Positions 28,366-37,639 are shown, numbered from the stretch's first letter. The stretch: DNA of 64,000 nt from Lysinibacter sp. HNR (GCF_029760935.1 NZ_CP121684.1:372001-436000); one strand, 5' to 3'. The notes: a model not told the origin generated them from the letters alone. Program-made: numbers and translations.

Positions 28366-28725
28366 TTAGAGTGTTGCGAGTTGGTCTTCGAGGTGGAAAA
28401 TCTCGGCAAGCTGTGTGAAACCGGTATCGGGGGCCTCATCGAGGCCGACAAAGAACGGGGACATTTCTTTTTGCCAGCGCTTATTGACCTCGGTTGCTGC
28501 CATACCTTCCCGGGCCGAGGCAAGGTTGGGCGTTTCAAAGTAGCCGATGAGGAGTCCATCGTCTCGGAGAAAGAGGGAGTAGTTATTCCACCCGTGCTGT
28601 GCGAGAGCATGGAGCATCTCTGGCCAGACTGCTTGGTGGCGTGCGCGATATTCCTCCAGAAGTTTCGGGTTTACCTGTAGTTGGAAACATACGCGGTGTT
28701 GTGGTTGTTCAGGGGTGCTCAACAC
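28366..28725 (-). CDS. rhaM: L-rhamnose mutarotase
   Basis: This 119-residue protein interconverts alpha- and beta-L-rhamnopyranose and so supplies the anomer used by RhaI. The ferredoxin-like core contains RVCFQLQVNPKLLEEYRARH, NYSLFLRDDGLLIGYFE and the end WQKEMSPFF, all typical of RhaM. I start it at the GTG at 28725, because GAGAGGA lies just upstream and the extra 35 residues of the longer open frame have no counterpart in the family and overlap the promoter/operator. It is the first gene of the rhamnose catabolic operon. Confidence 0.88.
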   Translation of the reverse strand: MLSTPEQPQHRVCFQLQVNPKLLEEYRARHQAVWPEMLHALAQHGWNNYSLFLRDDGLLIGYFETPNLASAREGMAATEVNKRWQKEMSPFFVGLDEAPDTGFTQLAEIFHLEDQLATL

Positions 28726-28777
28726 TGAGTCCTCTCGGTAGTTAGGTACATAGTCATAAGTGGGCATTAAGGATAAA

Positions 28778-28791
28778 TGAATCGTTTCAAA
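28778..28791 (-). promoter_or_regulatory. Rhamnose-regulon operator in front of rhaM
   Basis: TGAATCGTTTCAAA fits an imperfect palindrome TGAA-WCGW-TTCA with the central CG typical of LacI-family operators. It lies downstream of the predicted rhaM promoter, at a road-block position before the GTG start. The same core recurs at 48484 and 60925. Confidence 0.72.
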
Positions 28792-28801
28792 TTCTGAATT
28801 T

Positions 28802-28830
28802 AGACTAGCCTCTCGTAAAGGTTGCGTCAA
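28802..28830 (-). promoter_or_regulatory. Predicted sigma-70-type promoter of rhaM-rhaI-rhaEW-rhaB
   Basis: On the minus strand TTGACG (plus-strand 28825-28830) and TAGTCT (28802-28807) are separated by exactly 17 bases. The operator lies about ten bases further downstream, so a bound repressor would block initiation or early elongation. Confidence 0.6.
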
Positions 28831-28960
28831 ACTTTTCTCTCACGGTTGCAGATAAAAGCTCATTATAAAAAAGTTTCTTTTCTATTTGGGGGAGGCTGCC
28901 ACCGAAATAAAAAACATGGTGCCAGGGGTAGGCTAGAGAAGACAAGACAAAGGTGATGCC

Positions 28961-29896
28961 GTGAGCAATAGCGAACTAAACGTAACTATTATTGAGGCCC
29001 GCGATGTTCCTCTGGGTGGGGTTCGGGCCCTCAACGTGCGCAGAACGCTTCCGCATCGTAACCGCACCACCGTGGGGGCCTGGTGCTTTATCGATCACTA
29101 TGGCCCGGACAATACCGAGAGCGGTGGAATGCTTGTTCCGCCACACCCACACACGGGCCTTCAGACCGTGAGTTGGCTCTTCGACGGTGAGATCGAACAT
29201 CGTGACAGTGTTGGTAGCCACCAATACGTGAAACCGGGTGAGCTTAACCTCATGACAGCTGGATACGGCATTAGCCACTCCGAGGTCTCAACTACAAAAA
29301 CGCAGTGGCTCCACGGAGTGCAATTATGGACGGTGCTGCCAGAGGCCTCACGCAATGTCTCTCCGCACTTCGAACACCACGTAGCCCGCCACACCACCAT
29401 TGACGGGGCTGATGTTCTGGTTTTTGTGGGGGAACTTGCCGGGGCGTCAACCGACGCTATAACCTACAGTCCACTTCTCGGTGCAGAGATTCGCATTCCC
29501 GCACACACCAGCATCACAATCCCCACGTCACGCTCGTTTGAGCACGGAATCCTAGTGGACTCTGGTGACGTCTGGTTGAACGGTACCCACATCCCTCGAT
29601 ACGCGCTGGGTGTTGTCGAACCGGGGCTCATAGATATCCGGGTTGCAACCGGGGACACACCGGCCCGCATTATTTTTCTCGGCGGCGAACCGTTGGGCGA
29701 GAGTATCGTAATGTGGTGGAATTTCATTGGTCGCAGCCACGAAGATATCGTAAACATGCGGGAACAGTGGCATCGTGACGTGGTTGATGCCGGTTCCGCA
29801 GCAAGCCCGTACAGTCGGTTTGGGGTGGTGGCAGGTTACCCGGGGTCGGTGCTTCCTGCGCCAGCAACCCCTATCGCGCGCCTTAAACCGCGATAG
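28961..29896 (+). CDS. Pirin family protein
   Basis: This 311-residue bicupin protein has metal-ligand histidines in the N-terminal cupin, in PPHPHTGLQTVSWLFDGEIEH and a following HRD. The RTLPHRNRTTVGAWCFIDHYG segment is the pirin entry motif, and the second cupin ends with IIFLGGEPLGE. Bacterial pirins act as redox-dependent dioxygenases (for example quercetinase) or modulate metabolic enzymes; no specific role can be read here. It starts at a GTG with AAGG eight bases upstream, divergent from rhaM. Its 3' end overlaps the remains of an adenosine deaminase gene on the other strand. Confidence 0.88.
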   Translation: MSNSELNVTIIEARDVPLGGVRALNVRRTLPHRNRTTVGAWCFIDHYGPDNTESGGMLVPPHPHTGLQTVSWLFDGEIEHRDSVGSHQYVKPGELNLMTAGYGISHSEVSTTKTQWLHGVQLWTVLPEASRNVSPHFEHHVARHTTIDGADVLVFVGELAGASTDAITYSPLLGAEIRIPAHTSITIPTSRSFEHGILVDSGDVWLNGTHIPRYALGVVEPGLIDIRVATGDTPARIIFLGGEPLGESIVMWWNFIGRSHEDIVNMREQWHRDVVDAGSAASPYSRFGVVAGYPGSVLPAPATPIARLKPR

Positions 29897-30915
29897 GGAA
29901 CCCGCTGTTGCCCGCAACCCACGCATCAAGCTCGGTGTTTAACCGCGCTTTTCTTGCGGGCGAAGAAACGAAGCATCGATCGAGGTACGTGCGAAGCTCC
30001 GTGACTGATCTGCGGTGATTCCCAGAGCATCACGCACGGCAATAAAAGCATCCCTAATATAGCCGCCACAATAGATGAGGGGCCGTCTGAATTGAGGGTG
30101 ATCTGCACGCCGGCATCATCCAATCGAAGAAGCGGGTGTGCAGATAGCTCGGGAGCCGCACGCAAACGTACGCTCGAGAGTGGATACACGGTGAGAGCGA
30201 TCCCTCTGCCGAAAGCTGAGCTAGGAGCTCAGGACATTCGACAGCATGAATCTCATGATCGATGCGTTCCGTGCCCAGTAGATTAAACGCTTGACGAATA
30301 TACTCGGGTGGGCCCTCTTCGCCTGCGTATGCCACCGTATGTAATCCGGCAGCTCGCGCTGGGGCAAAGACCCCCTCGGTGGATAACCGACCTCGATCGA
30401 GTCCCGTGCCCAGAATCCGATTGTTGCGGGCACAGGGAGAGTTCAGCACCTTCTCCGCCGACTCAACCGGTTAATCGCGAAGGAAACACAGAATGAGTCG
30501 GCTGGTGATATCGAGGTTGTGTTCAGCCTCTTGCAGGGCGCTACCGATACCGTCAACGAGCGCCTCAAGGGGAACACCTCAGGCAGTATCGACTTGTGGG
30601 TCGAAGAAAAGCTCAACGTGATGAAGACCCTGATATGCAGCAGCGCGGAGATAGCGCCGGGTGCGCTCAGCACAATCGTCTGCCGGGCGCAAAACACTCA
30701 TTGTTACATAGTGGAGATCGAGAAACGATTGAAGCTCAGTGAACGTATATTGCTCTGCCAGATGCTCCGCAGAATTGACAGGAAGAAACAACCCGTTGTG
30801 ACGAGCCAACTCGAAAGCTAGCTCCGCTTCGAGGGTTTCCCCAATAGGCAGGTGTAATTCGGCTCTGGGCAGGGTGAGTCGGGTGGTGTCGGACAGAGTT
30901 GGGACTATATCTCTG
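29883..30915 (-). pseudogene. add: Adenosine deaminase, decayed
   Basis: Read on the minus strand, consecutive frames spell out an entire adenosine deaminase: LTLPRAELHLPIGETLEAEL, FTELQSFLDLHYVTMSVLR, VELFFDPQVDTA, then after frame changes GVPLEALVDGIGSALQEAEH, AGEEGPPEYIRQAFNLLG, ERIDHEIHA, IALTVYPLSSVRLRAAPEL, ITLNSDGPS, YCGGYIRDAFIAVRDALG and finally TELDAWVAGNSG. At least four frameshifts or stops break it. Zinc-site residues are also lost: the usual HLH is HLP, and the usual HAGE reads YAGE. It lies between the pirin gene and the CRISPR array, whose trailer end is about 100 bases away. This was once a purine-salvage gene. Confidence 0.9.
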
Positions 30916-31019
30916 ATTCTGCTTACGCAGACTTCTGTGCCGCAGTCTGGGCGCTTGCGAAGGGTCGTTGCCGTTACGGGGGGAATACGGAACATTGCTG
31001 CTCCGGGGTCGCACAATGC

Positions 31020-32429
31020 GGGTCATCCCCGCTACGCAGGGAGTAATTCTTCCCCGGAGAGCACCATTAGCGCCTCCGGGGGTCATCCCCGCTACGCAGG
31101 GAGTAATTCTTCCCCGGAGAGCACCATTAGCGCCTCCGGGGATCATCCCCGCTACGCGGGGAGCACATTCGGCAGCCATTCTTGCGAGAGGAATGCTGAG
31201 GGATCATCCCCGCTACGCGGGGAGCACGCCTCGACACGATCAGTCGCGCCGTGTGTAGCGGGATCATCCCCGCTATGCGGGGAGCACTGGCGGAATTTCA
31301 TCGTCGCCGTGCGCTCCTGCGGATCATCCCCGCTACGCGGGGAGCACCGGAAGGATGATCGCCAAAAACCCGACGGGTTGGGATCATCCCCGCTACGCGG
31401 GGAGCACTTCATCAGCATCGCCATAGCGATAGCTGTACGCGGATCATCCCCGCTACGCGGGGAGCACCCTGACCGCCCAAACATTTGTACGGCCAGAGCG
31501 GGGATCATCCCCGCTACGCGGGGAGCACAAACCCTGGCCCGCATCGAAAAAACTGTGCGGCGGATCATCCCCGCTACGCGGGGAGCACGATTTTCTGGGA
31601 CACATGCTTCTGCGAGAGGAGGGATCATCCCCGCTACGCGGGGAGCACCTAGTTGGGTGGGTGACTGACGGTATTAATTTACGGATCATCCCCGCTACGC
31701 GGGGAGCACCAGGCGCACACGGGCACCCGCACGCAGGTAAAGGGATCATCCCCGCTACGCGGGGAGCACATCGAGGTCTACGGACCCCAGTGTTGGCTCC
31801 GCGGATCATCCCCGCTACGCGGGGAGCACCGCAGGTTGAGTTTTTTCCAATCGATCCGTCAGGGATCATCCCCGCTACGCGGGGAGCACGGGTTATTGAA
31901 AACGTCCCCGGTGCGCCACTTGGGATCATCCCCGCTACGCGGGGAGCACCTCCGTGATGCGCTCAAGGAAAACGAGGACGACGGATCATCCCCGCTACGC
32001 GGGGAGCACTAGAGTTTCGGGGAGAAGTGACGGCGGTTGCCGGGATCATCCCCGCTACGCGGGGAGCACCAGTCGCCATGTTAGGACGTGTGGCTGTCTC
32101 CCGGATCATCCCCGCTACGCGGGGAGCACCTTCCCGGTATTCTTTTGTGGCCGCCAACAGTGGGATCATCCCCGCTACGCGGGGAGCACTTTCTCACCAA
32201 GGCAATGAGCTTGATATTAATAGGATCATCCCCGCTACGCGGGGAGCACTTTTTCGTGTAACAAACGATTCCATTACAATTGGGATCATCCCCGCTACGC
32301 GGGGAGCACTAGAAACGCTCCAAGGGTATGTGGCTGAGGGTAGGATCATCCCCGCTACGCGGGGAGCACGGCGATGAACGGCAGCAGCGAGAAGCTCGCC
32401 TCGGATCATCCCCGCTACGCGGGGAGCAC
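31020..32429 (-). CRISPR. Type I-E CRISPR array, 24 repeats, no cas genes in the window
   Basis: Repeat units recur every 60 bases (61 in three places) from 31020 to 32403. The repeat is 27-28 bases and begins GGATCATCCCC, ends GCGGGGAGCAC and forms a strong hairpin; spacers are 32-33 bases. Twenty-one of the repeats are identical, one (31261) has a C-to-T change, and the first two (31020 and 31080) are degenerate with ends TAA instead of CAC. The conventional transcribed strand is the minus strand (GTGCTCCCC first), so the leader should lie beyond 32430 and the degenerate units are the old trailer end. The two 60-base units at 31021-31080 and 31081-31140 are exact copies. Open frames read through the array are artefacts. 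Confidence 0.97.
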
Positions 32430-32560
32430 ACTATTTGATCAGGTACTTTACTTCATAAAGTGACTGTTTGGCATCACTTTTACGCCGCTAAGGGCACGAA
32501 TCATATTTGTGTCTCATGAATTTTACTATGAGTACTGCAGCTTTTTGGTCTAGGGTCATG
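32430..32560 (-). promoter_or_regulatory. Probable CRISPR leader
   Basis: The sequence next to the last perfect repeat is clearly AT-richer than its surroundings and contains no gene; the stretch 32430-32707 otherwise holds only the 3' flank of the LacI gene. By repeat orientation, the leader with the pre-crRNA promoter and the site of new spacer insertion belongs at this end. I could not pick a single promoter with confidence. Confidence 0.55.
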
Positions 32561-32707
32561 GCATCCTTTCTATCTATTGGTAGCCGGTAGTGTTAGTACG
32601 TTCTAAAAATGAGCCGCTATTTACTCCGTGCGAGTGGAATGGTGGTGGGTCATCCGGCACCAATCATGGTTATGAACTTATCCCATTAGTTGTGTGGCCA
32701 CAACACA

Positions 32708-33751
32708 CTATGTGATGTTTCGGCTTGTGCTTCCAGGGACAAGAACTCCGGGGATGGCGGTGTGTTTGACTGTGAAGGGTGTTTCGTTTGTGAGTTCTAC
32801 CATGCGTTGTATAGCCATCTTTCCGAGTTCTGCAACCGGGAGTCGGAGCGTTGTAAGTCCGAGGAGGTCGCCACCGGGGAGAAGCCCGTCACATCCGGTG
32901 ATAGAGACGGCTTCGGGGTAGCGTATTCCGCGGATCTGTGCTTGGCGCATGACGTCGAGCTGGCGCCTGTCGGTGGGACACATGACGGCAGTGACGTTAT
33001 CGTGTTCTACGGCGTTGAGGGCTTCGGTAATGCCATCAAGGCGATCTCGAGCGGGAAAAACGAGGGGAGTTGCACCGGTATCTGTGATGCGGGTGATCAT
33101 GGTGGTGGATCTGACCCATTCGGGGTAGGAAACGTCGTGATCGGTGTGAATAACCGCGATACGCTGGTGTCCCTGGCCCAGGATATGCTCGGCAAGGAGT
33201 TGCCCGTTGCGTACCTCGTCGTAGGATACAGCGTTGATGCCGGGGTCGGTTTCTGGTCGTCCTACTCGGAGGGTGGGAACTTCGTGGAGGAACGGTCGAA
33301 GCTGGTCGCTGGTGATGCCTCCGGTTGCGACGAGTAGCCCGGCAACGCGTAGCCCGAGGAGTCGTCGCAGACCGGAGAGCTGTTGCAGCCCATCAGGGTC
33401 ATTGGAGACAGTGACTGAAACAATATCAAGGTTTTGAGCTGCAGCGGACAATTGTAGATTGGAAAAGAGCGCACCGTAGGCGGGGTTGATTGAGTCTCGG
33501 AGGAGGAGCCCGATTGTGTTACTGCGACCGGCAGCTAGGTCGCTGGCGAGTGTGTTGCGGACAAAACCGAGCTCGTCAGCTGCGGCTAGAACCCGGGCGC
33601 GGGTTTCTTGGGAGATTCGACCGGTGCCGTGAAGCGCACGTGAGACCGTTGAGCGTGAGATTCCGAGATGTTTTGCCAGGTCGGTTTCTGTCATTTTGAG
33701 GCGCGGGGTGTTGCTTTTGGGACTCACGTATATCTTTTCTTGGGACGGCAT
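32708..33751 (-). CDS. LacI-family transcriptional regulator
   Basis: This 347-residue repressor has a helix-turn-helix at about residues 22-45 (LAKHLGISRSTVSRALHG) followed by the hinge-helix region (LAAGRSNTIGLLL). The rest is a periplasmic-binding-protein-like sensor with LLVATGG, HQRIAVIHTDHD and TAVMCPTD. The start at ATG 33751 lacks a clear ribosome-binding site; a later ATG at 33694 would shorten the N-terminus by 19 residues and keep the HTH. It is the last gene of the minus-strand ABC operon, three bases after the 2H phosphoesterase, and probably regulates that operon. The palindrome at 37521-37540 is a possible target. Confidence 0.87.
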   Translation of the reverse strand: MPSQEKIYVSPKSNTPRLKMTETDLAKHLGISRSTVSRALHGTGRISQETRARVLAAADELGFVRNTLASDLAAGRSNTIGLLLRDSINPAYGALFSNLQLSAAAQNLDIVSVTVSNDPDGLQQLSGLRRLLGLRVAGLLVATGGITSDQLRPFLHEVPTLRVGRPETDPGINAVSYDEVRNGQLLAEHILGQGHQRIAVIHTDHDVSYPEWVRSTTMITRITDTGATPLVFPARDRLDGITEALNAVEHDNVTAVMCPTDRRQLDVMRQAQIRGIRYPEAVSITGCDGLLPGGDLLGLTTLRLPVAELGKMAIQRMVELTNETPFTVKHTAIPGVLVPGSTSRNIT

Positions 33752-33754
33752 TTG

Positions 33755-34390
33755 TTATGACGGATGGAGTGTGTTGCTCGGGACTAGCTTCCAGGAGCGG
33801 AGATGTTCCCAGGAGAGGTTTTCCCACCAGTGTCCAGACCAGTCGGGCGCGGTGAACCTGTAGAGAGCCACAATTCTGGCGTCGAATTCTGATGGGGGAA
33901 CAATAGGAAGGGCGCGGATGAATTCCTCCACTTCTGAAGAAAGGTCGGGACGGAAAACTAACTCGTGAGAAGCGAGTGATAGGTGAGCGCGAAAACTGTC
34001 TTTATCAAACGGTTGAACGAGGGTCGCCTCGATCGGCACAGCCAAGGGTGTGAGCACTTCGTTCACTTGGACAGCCAGCTTGAGTAGGTTGTGATTTTGT
34101 GTTCCGTCGCTGTTCTTATCAATATCGTAGGTGATTGCGGTAGCGTATCTTTGGATTCCCCCATTGATAACCGTGAATTGACGCCGTCCAGATAAGACGG
34201 GGTTGAGTGCGGCAATGACCGCTTCGGGATCTTGTGGAATTGCAACGGAACCGGCCAGCGTCGCGTGTGGGGGAAAGGCCGCCGCTGAGACCAGTCCAAA
34301 TTGTTGCTTTACCTGAAATGTGATGGTAGAAACGGCGGAGGCGGTTATAGGATCTGGGAGTAAGAAAACACCGTATACATGTGGATTCAT
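33755..34390 (-). CDS. 2H phosphoesterase / 2'-5' RNA ligase family protein
   Basis: This 211-residue protein has the two H-x-T/S-x motifs of the 2H superfamily: PPHATLAGS near residue 38 and RAHLSLAS near 130. Members open or hydrolyse cyclic nucleotide phosphodiesters, for example ADP-ribose 1'',2''-cyclic phosphate or 2',3'-cyclic ends of RNA. The start is ATG 34390, which has AGGAAG upstream; a longer open frame beginning at 34591 would overlap the substrate-binding protein gene and lacks homology there. It is embedded in an ABC-importer operon, an unusual place for this family, which suggests that the imported compound is a phosphodiester. Confidence 0.82.
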   Translation of the reverse strand: MNPHVYGVFLLPDPITASAVSTITFQVKQQFGLVSAAAFPPHATLAGSVAIPQDPEAVIAALNPVLSGRRQFTVINGGIQRYATAITYDIDKNSDGTQNHNLLKLAVQVNEVLTPLAVPIEATLVQPFDKDSFRAHLSLASHELVFRPDLSSEVEEFIRALPIVPPSEFDARIVALYRFTAPDWSGHWWENLSWEHLRSWKLVPSNTLHPS

Positions 34391-34443
34391 AAAAGAGATT
34401 CTTCCTGATAAATAGGGGTAAAGACAAGGGGTCGAATTGGATG

Positions 34444-35775
34444 TTAGCGGCGCTCGTTGTAGGTAGCGATTGCTTTGTTCCCTGCTTCTTCTGCGTTGCG
34501 AAGCGCCGTTTGTGGGTTGCCGCCACCGATGATCTCTTCGAGTGCTGACTTGACCAACGGGCGCGCCTGCCCCATTGCCCCGGTGTGGCATCCGGCGCTT
34601 GCCGTGGTGCTGGGTGTGTTCTCTAATTGATTCAGAAGTACAGATTGCATCGCATTTGTTGCTGGTGACTGAGAAAGAGAGTTCAGGGCACTGAGCGAGG
34701 TAGGGAGGTAACCTGTTTCGGCAAAGATGCGCTCTTGTGCGGCGTCAGAGGCGAGAAACTCCCCAAAACTTGCGGCCGCAGCTAGCTCTTGATCGCTGTG
34801 ACCTTCTTTGATGATCCAGACTGAACTACCCCCGGGAACCGCTCCACCGTTGGAGGAGGATACCGGAAATGGCCAGACACCAAAATCGAAGTTAGCGGCA
34901 GCCTTAACATCGCCATAGATACGTGAGGACTGCACCATCAGCGCTGCCTGGCCGGTGCTGAACGCGGTGAGAGACGCGGTTCCGTCGCTACCGGTGTTGA
35001 GCATTGCACCCGAGCGAACCAAATCTTGAATTTCCTGCCAGATGTCAACCTGAGTATCAGAAGCATAGTTAAATTTTTCGGCGGGCTCGGCACCAACTCC
35101 ATTCTCAGGAGTGCAGTACTCGAGGCCCGCTGCAGCGGAGAACTGTTCAGCCCACCACGGGTCGGTGAACATGGTTAGCCCGGCAGTTCCTGAGCTGGAG
35201 TGAATCTGCGCGGCGAGGCTGAGAAGCTCCGTGATACTTGTCGGTGCGTTGGCCGGGTCGATCCCGGCCTGAGTGAGAAGTTCGGTGTTGTAGATCACGG
35301 CCGGCTGAGAAACCATTATTGGATACGATGATAGTTCGCCATCGAAAGTGTAATAGTTTTTGATGATGGGAACGAGGTCCGTACCGCTGTACTTTTTCCC
35401 TTCGCTGTTTGTGACTGATCCTGGAGGTGCAGTCAACCCGGTGTCTTTGAGATAGGTTGAGAAGGTGTCTCCTCCCTGAATCAACACTGGGAGATCGCCC
35501 GCTTGTACCGCGTTTGTGAGCTTTGAAATTGATTCGTCGTATGAGCCTTGAAAGAGAGGTTTGACGACGATCTCTCCAGCGTGATCCTCGTTAAATTCGT
35601 CAACGAGAGTGCCTAGGGTTGTGGCGGGCACGCCAGAAACGGAGTACCAAAAATCGAGTTCAACAGCGTCGCTAGTCGTGGAGGTGTCTGTGCTACTACA
35701 GCCCAGTAGAGCACCGAGTAGAACGACACCGAGGGCGGTGCTGAGAGTACGAACGTGGGGGATATGGGTTGTCAT
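34444..35775 (-). CDS. Extracellular solute-binding lipoprotein, sugar / glycerol-3-phosphate type ABC transporter
   Basis: This 443-residue lipoprotein has a signal peptide ending at the lipobox LLGCSS (cysteine at about residue 26). The mature part fits cluster-1 solute-binding proteins such as UgpB: VELDFWYSVSG, GEIVVKPLFQGSYDESISKL, LIQGGDTFSTYLKDTG, SYPIMVSQPAVIYNTEL and GSSVWIIKEG. UgpB-type proteins bind glycerol-3-phosphate or glycerophosphodiesters, and related ones bind sugars. The neighbouring 2H phosphoesterase, phosphate transporter and secreted glycerophosphodiesterase favour the phosphate-linked ligand, but this is inferred. Its start overlaps the permease stop upstream by four bases. 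Confidence 0.87.
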   Translation of the reverse strand: MTTHIPHVRTLSTALGVVLLGALLGCSSTDTSTTSDAVELDFWYSVSGVPATTLGTLVDEFNEDHAGEIVVKPLFQGSYDESISKLTNAVQAGDLPVLIQGGDTFSTYLKDTGLTAPPGSVTNSEGKKYSGTDLVPIIKNYYTFDGELSSYPIMVSQPAVIYNTELLTQAGIDPANAPTSITELLSLAAQIHSSSGTAGLTMFTDPWWAEQFSAAAGLEYCTPENGVGAEPAEKFNYASDTQVDIWQEIQDLVRSGAMLNTGSDGTASLTAFSTGQAALMVQSSRIYGDVKAAANFDFGVWPFPVSSSNGGAVPGGSSVWIIKEGHSDQELAAAASFGEFLASDAAQERIFAETGYLPTSLSALNSLSQSPATNAMQSVLLNQLENTPSTTASAGCHTGAMGQARPLVKSALEEIIGGGNPQTALRNAEEAGNKAIATYNERR

Positions 35776-36590
35776 TTTACTGCTCCTTGTGTAAGGCCCC
35801 GTGCTAAAAATCTTTGTCCAATAAGCACGAGAAGGATGGTGGGAATTACGGCGATAACGATTCCGGCTAGGGCTGGTCCCATATTTGAACCGGATTCGTC
35901 GGTGAGGATTTTGATGCCAACCTGCACGGTGCGGGTGTCGGGTGTGCTGGAGACGATCAGTGGCCAGAGGTAACCGTTCCAGGCAGCAATTGCGGCCATG
36001 AGCGTTACCGTCATAATGGTGGGGGCGGTCAGTGGTACGAGGAAACGGAAAAGAAAACGGAGAGGACCGACCCCATCCATAATTGCAGCCTCGTATATTT
36101 CTTTCGGGAACGCCAGGAACGTTTGTCGAAGTAGAAAGATAGTGTAGGCGGAGACCACAAACGGTAGGAAGATGGCGATGACGGTGTTGGCGAGACCCAG
36201 TGATCGAATCGTGAGATAGTTTGCGACCAGGATGGTCTCACCGGGAATCATGATGGTCACTAGGATTATGCCGAATATCAATCCGGCGCGGGGCAGCCGT
36301 CCAAACACGAGGGCGTAGGCGGCAAGCAGCCCGGTGAGAACCTGTCCCAGGGTTTGTGCTAGAGCAACGATCACAGAGTTAAGCATTTGTTGCACCAGTG
36401 GTGCCCGGCGTAAAGCCTCGCTGAAATGCTCCAGCGTGAAACCGGTGGGAATCATGTCGGAGAGGGTCCCGCTTAGCACGGGAGCGGGTCGCACCGAGGC
36501 AAAGAGAACATAAAGAATCGGGAAGATAACCAGGAACGAGGTTATACAGAGATATCCGATGAGGAACGTGCGAGAAAGAAGCCTGCTCAC
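35772..36590 (-). CDS. Carbohydrate ABC transporter permease (UgpE/MalG-like)
   Basis: This 272-residue inner-membrane permease has six transmembrane segments. The EAA loop reads YEAAIMDGVGPLRFLFRFLVPLTAP, the site that contacts the ATPase. The N-terminal half (MIPTGFTLEHFSEAL) is typical of the MalG/UgpE half of cluster-1 importers. Both ends overlap neighbouring genes by four bases. No ATP-binding subunit is encoded in this operon, so it probably shares a multitasking ATPase (MsmK/UgpC type) encoded elsewhere. Confidence 0.9.
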   Translation of the reverse strand: MSRLLSRTFLIGYLCITSFLVIFPILYVLFASVRPAPVLSGTLSDMIPTGFTLEHFSEALRRAPLVQQMLNSVIVALAQTLGQVLTGLLAAYALVFGRLPRAGLIFGIILVTIMIPGETILVANYLTIRSLGLANTVIAIFLPFVVSAYTIFLLRQTFLAFPKEIYEAAIMDGVGPLRFLFRFLVPLTAPTIMTVTLMAAIAAWNGYLWPLIVSSTPDTRTVQVGIKILTDESGSNMGPALAGIVIAVIPTILLVLIGQRFLARGLTQGAVK

Positions 36591-37501
36591 GAGTAGTTAA
36601 CCTTCCGTTCTAGAAAGCCAAACTGAATGATTGTCATAAGCCCGATTAGTACGAGCAGCACGATTCCGCGTGCTGAGGCACCCGCGTAGTCGGCGGTACC
36701 GCCAAATGCAAAACGCCAAATATCAAAGACTAATGTTTGGGTGGCCCCGGCTGGCCCGCCGTTTGTAACCACGTTAATAATGGTAAATTCACGAATGGCC
36801 TGCACCGATTGGGTGACAATTACAAAAAATAGTGTCGGTGTGATGAGAGGGATGGTTATGGAGCGAAGTTTTCGCAGCGCACCCGCACCGTCGATCGCGG
36901 CAGCTTCAATAACATCACCGGGAATGCTGTCGATAGCAGCAATGAGTAGTAGCGTGACAAACCCGATTGCCGTCCACACATCAACAACGATGATGGAGAG
37001 CATCGCCATGAGGGGGTCTGTAATCCAGCCGGCTGGACTCCCGGTGAGTGCTATCGCGATTTGATCAAGAATGCCGGTGGTGGGCATCATCATTGCTCGA
37101 AATGCAAGACCTCCCACAGCGGCGGATACTGCCATGGGAATCAGGACTGATGCCCGTGCGAAAACTGTTCCTCGCAGCCGTTTGGCTAGCGGAACCGCTA
37201 GGGCCAGGCCCACGATGAGCTTGCCCACAACACTGCCTACGGTAAATACGGTTGTTATCCATAGGGTGTGCCAAAAATCTGTGGACCCGAACATGTCCGC
37301 GTAGTTATCAAACCCCACAAACCCTGCCGCACGACCGAATAGGTCTGATTTTTGAAACGACAGGATGAACGTCTGTAAAAGAGGCCAATAACTAAAAACT
37401 GCTAGCACGATGAACGTTGGTGCAAGACACCACCACGCCCATCGCCTAGAGCGTGCACCCCCTCGGCGAACCGAGGGTTTATGGGGTAGAGAAATCGCCA
37501 A
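36587..37501 (-). CDS. Sugar ABC transporter permease (UgpA/MalF-like)
   Basis: This permease of about 304 residues has six transmembrane segments and the EAA loop IEAAAIDGAGALRKLRSITIPLITP. It is the partner of the UgpE-like protein. I start it at the TTG at 37501, because AAGGAGGA lies five bases upstream; the longer open frame to 37585 would read through the palindrome and promoter. It is the first gene of the minus-strand operon permease-permease-binding protein-2H phosphoesterase-LacI. Confidence 0.88.
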   Translation of the reverse strand: MAISLPHKPSVRRGGARSRRWAWWCLAPTFIVLAVFSYWPLLQTFILSFQKSDLFGRAAGFVGFDNYADMFGSTDFWHTLWITTVFTVGSVVGKLIVGLALAVPLAKRLRGTVFARASVLIPMAVSAAVGGLAFRAMMMPTTGILDQIAIALTGSPAGWITDPLMAMLSIIVVDVWTAIGFVTLLLIAAIDSIPGDVIEAAAIDGAGALRKLRSITIPLITPTLFFVIVTQSVQAIREFTIINVVTNGGPAGATQTLVFDIWRFAFGGTADYAGASARGIVLLVLIGLMTIIQFGFLERKVNYS

Positions 37502-37520
37502 CCAGTCCTCCTTGACCCAG

Positions 37521-37540
37521 GGATTTATGACTTTAAATCC
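37521..37540 (-). promoter_or_regulatory. Palindrome in the leader of the ABC operon
   Basis: GGATTTA and TAAATCC lie on either side of a six-base centre, just before the ribosome-binding site of the first permease gene. It is a possible operator of the operon's own LacI-type regulator, at a road-block position. There is only one copy in the window, so the assignment is tentative. Confidence 0.4.
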
Positions 37541-37639
37541 TTGGTTTATATATGCGGGAGCGCGACCGCACATAAATGATAACATCTTGGGAAACGAAAA
37601 AGCGATTCATTTTCTTAACGCGACCAGAAAGGAAGGTTA

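Noticed and set aside
30874-32409. Several open frames on both strands through the CRISPR array, rich in repeated RYAG and APRVAGMI units
   Set aside because: They arise because repeat plus spacer is 60 bases, a multiple of three; the amino-acid repeats are the CRISPR repeat itself.
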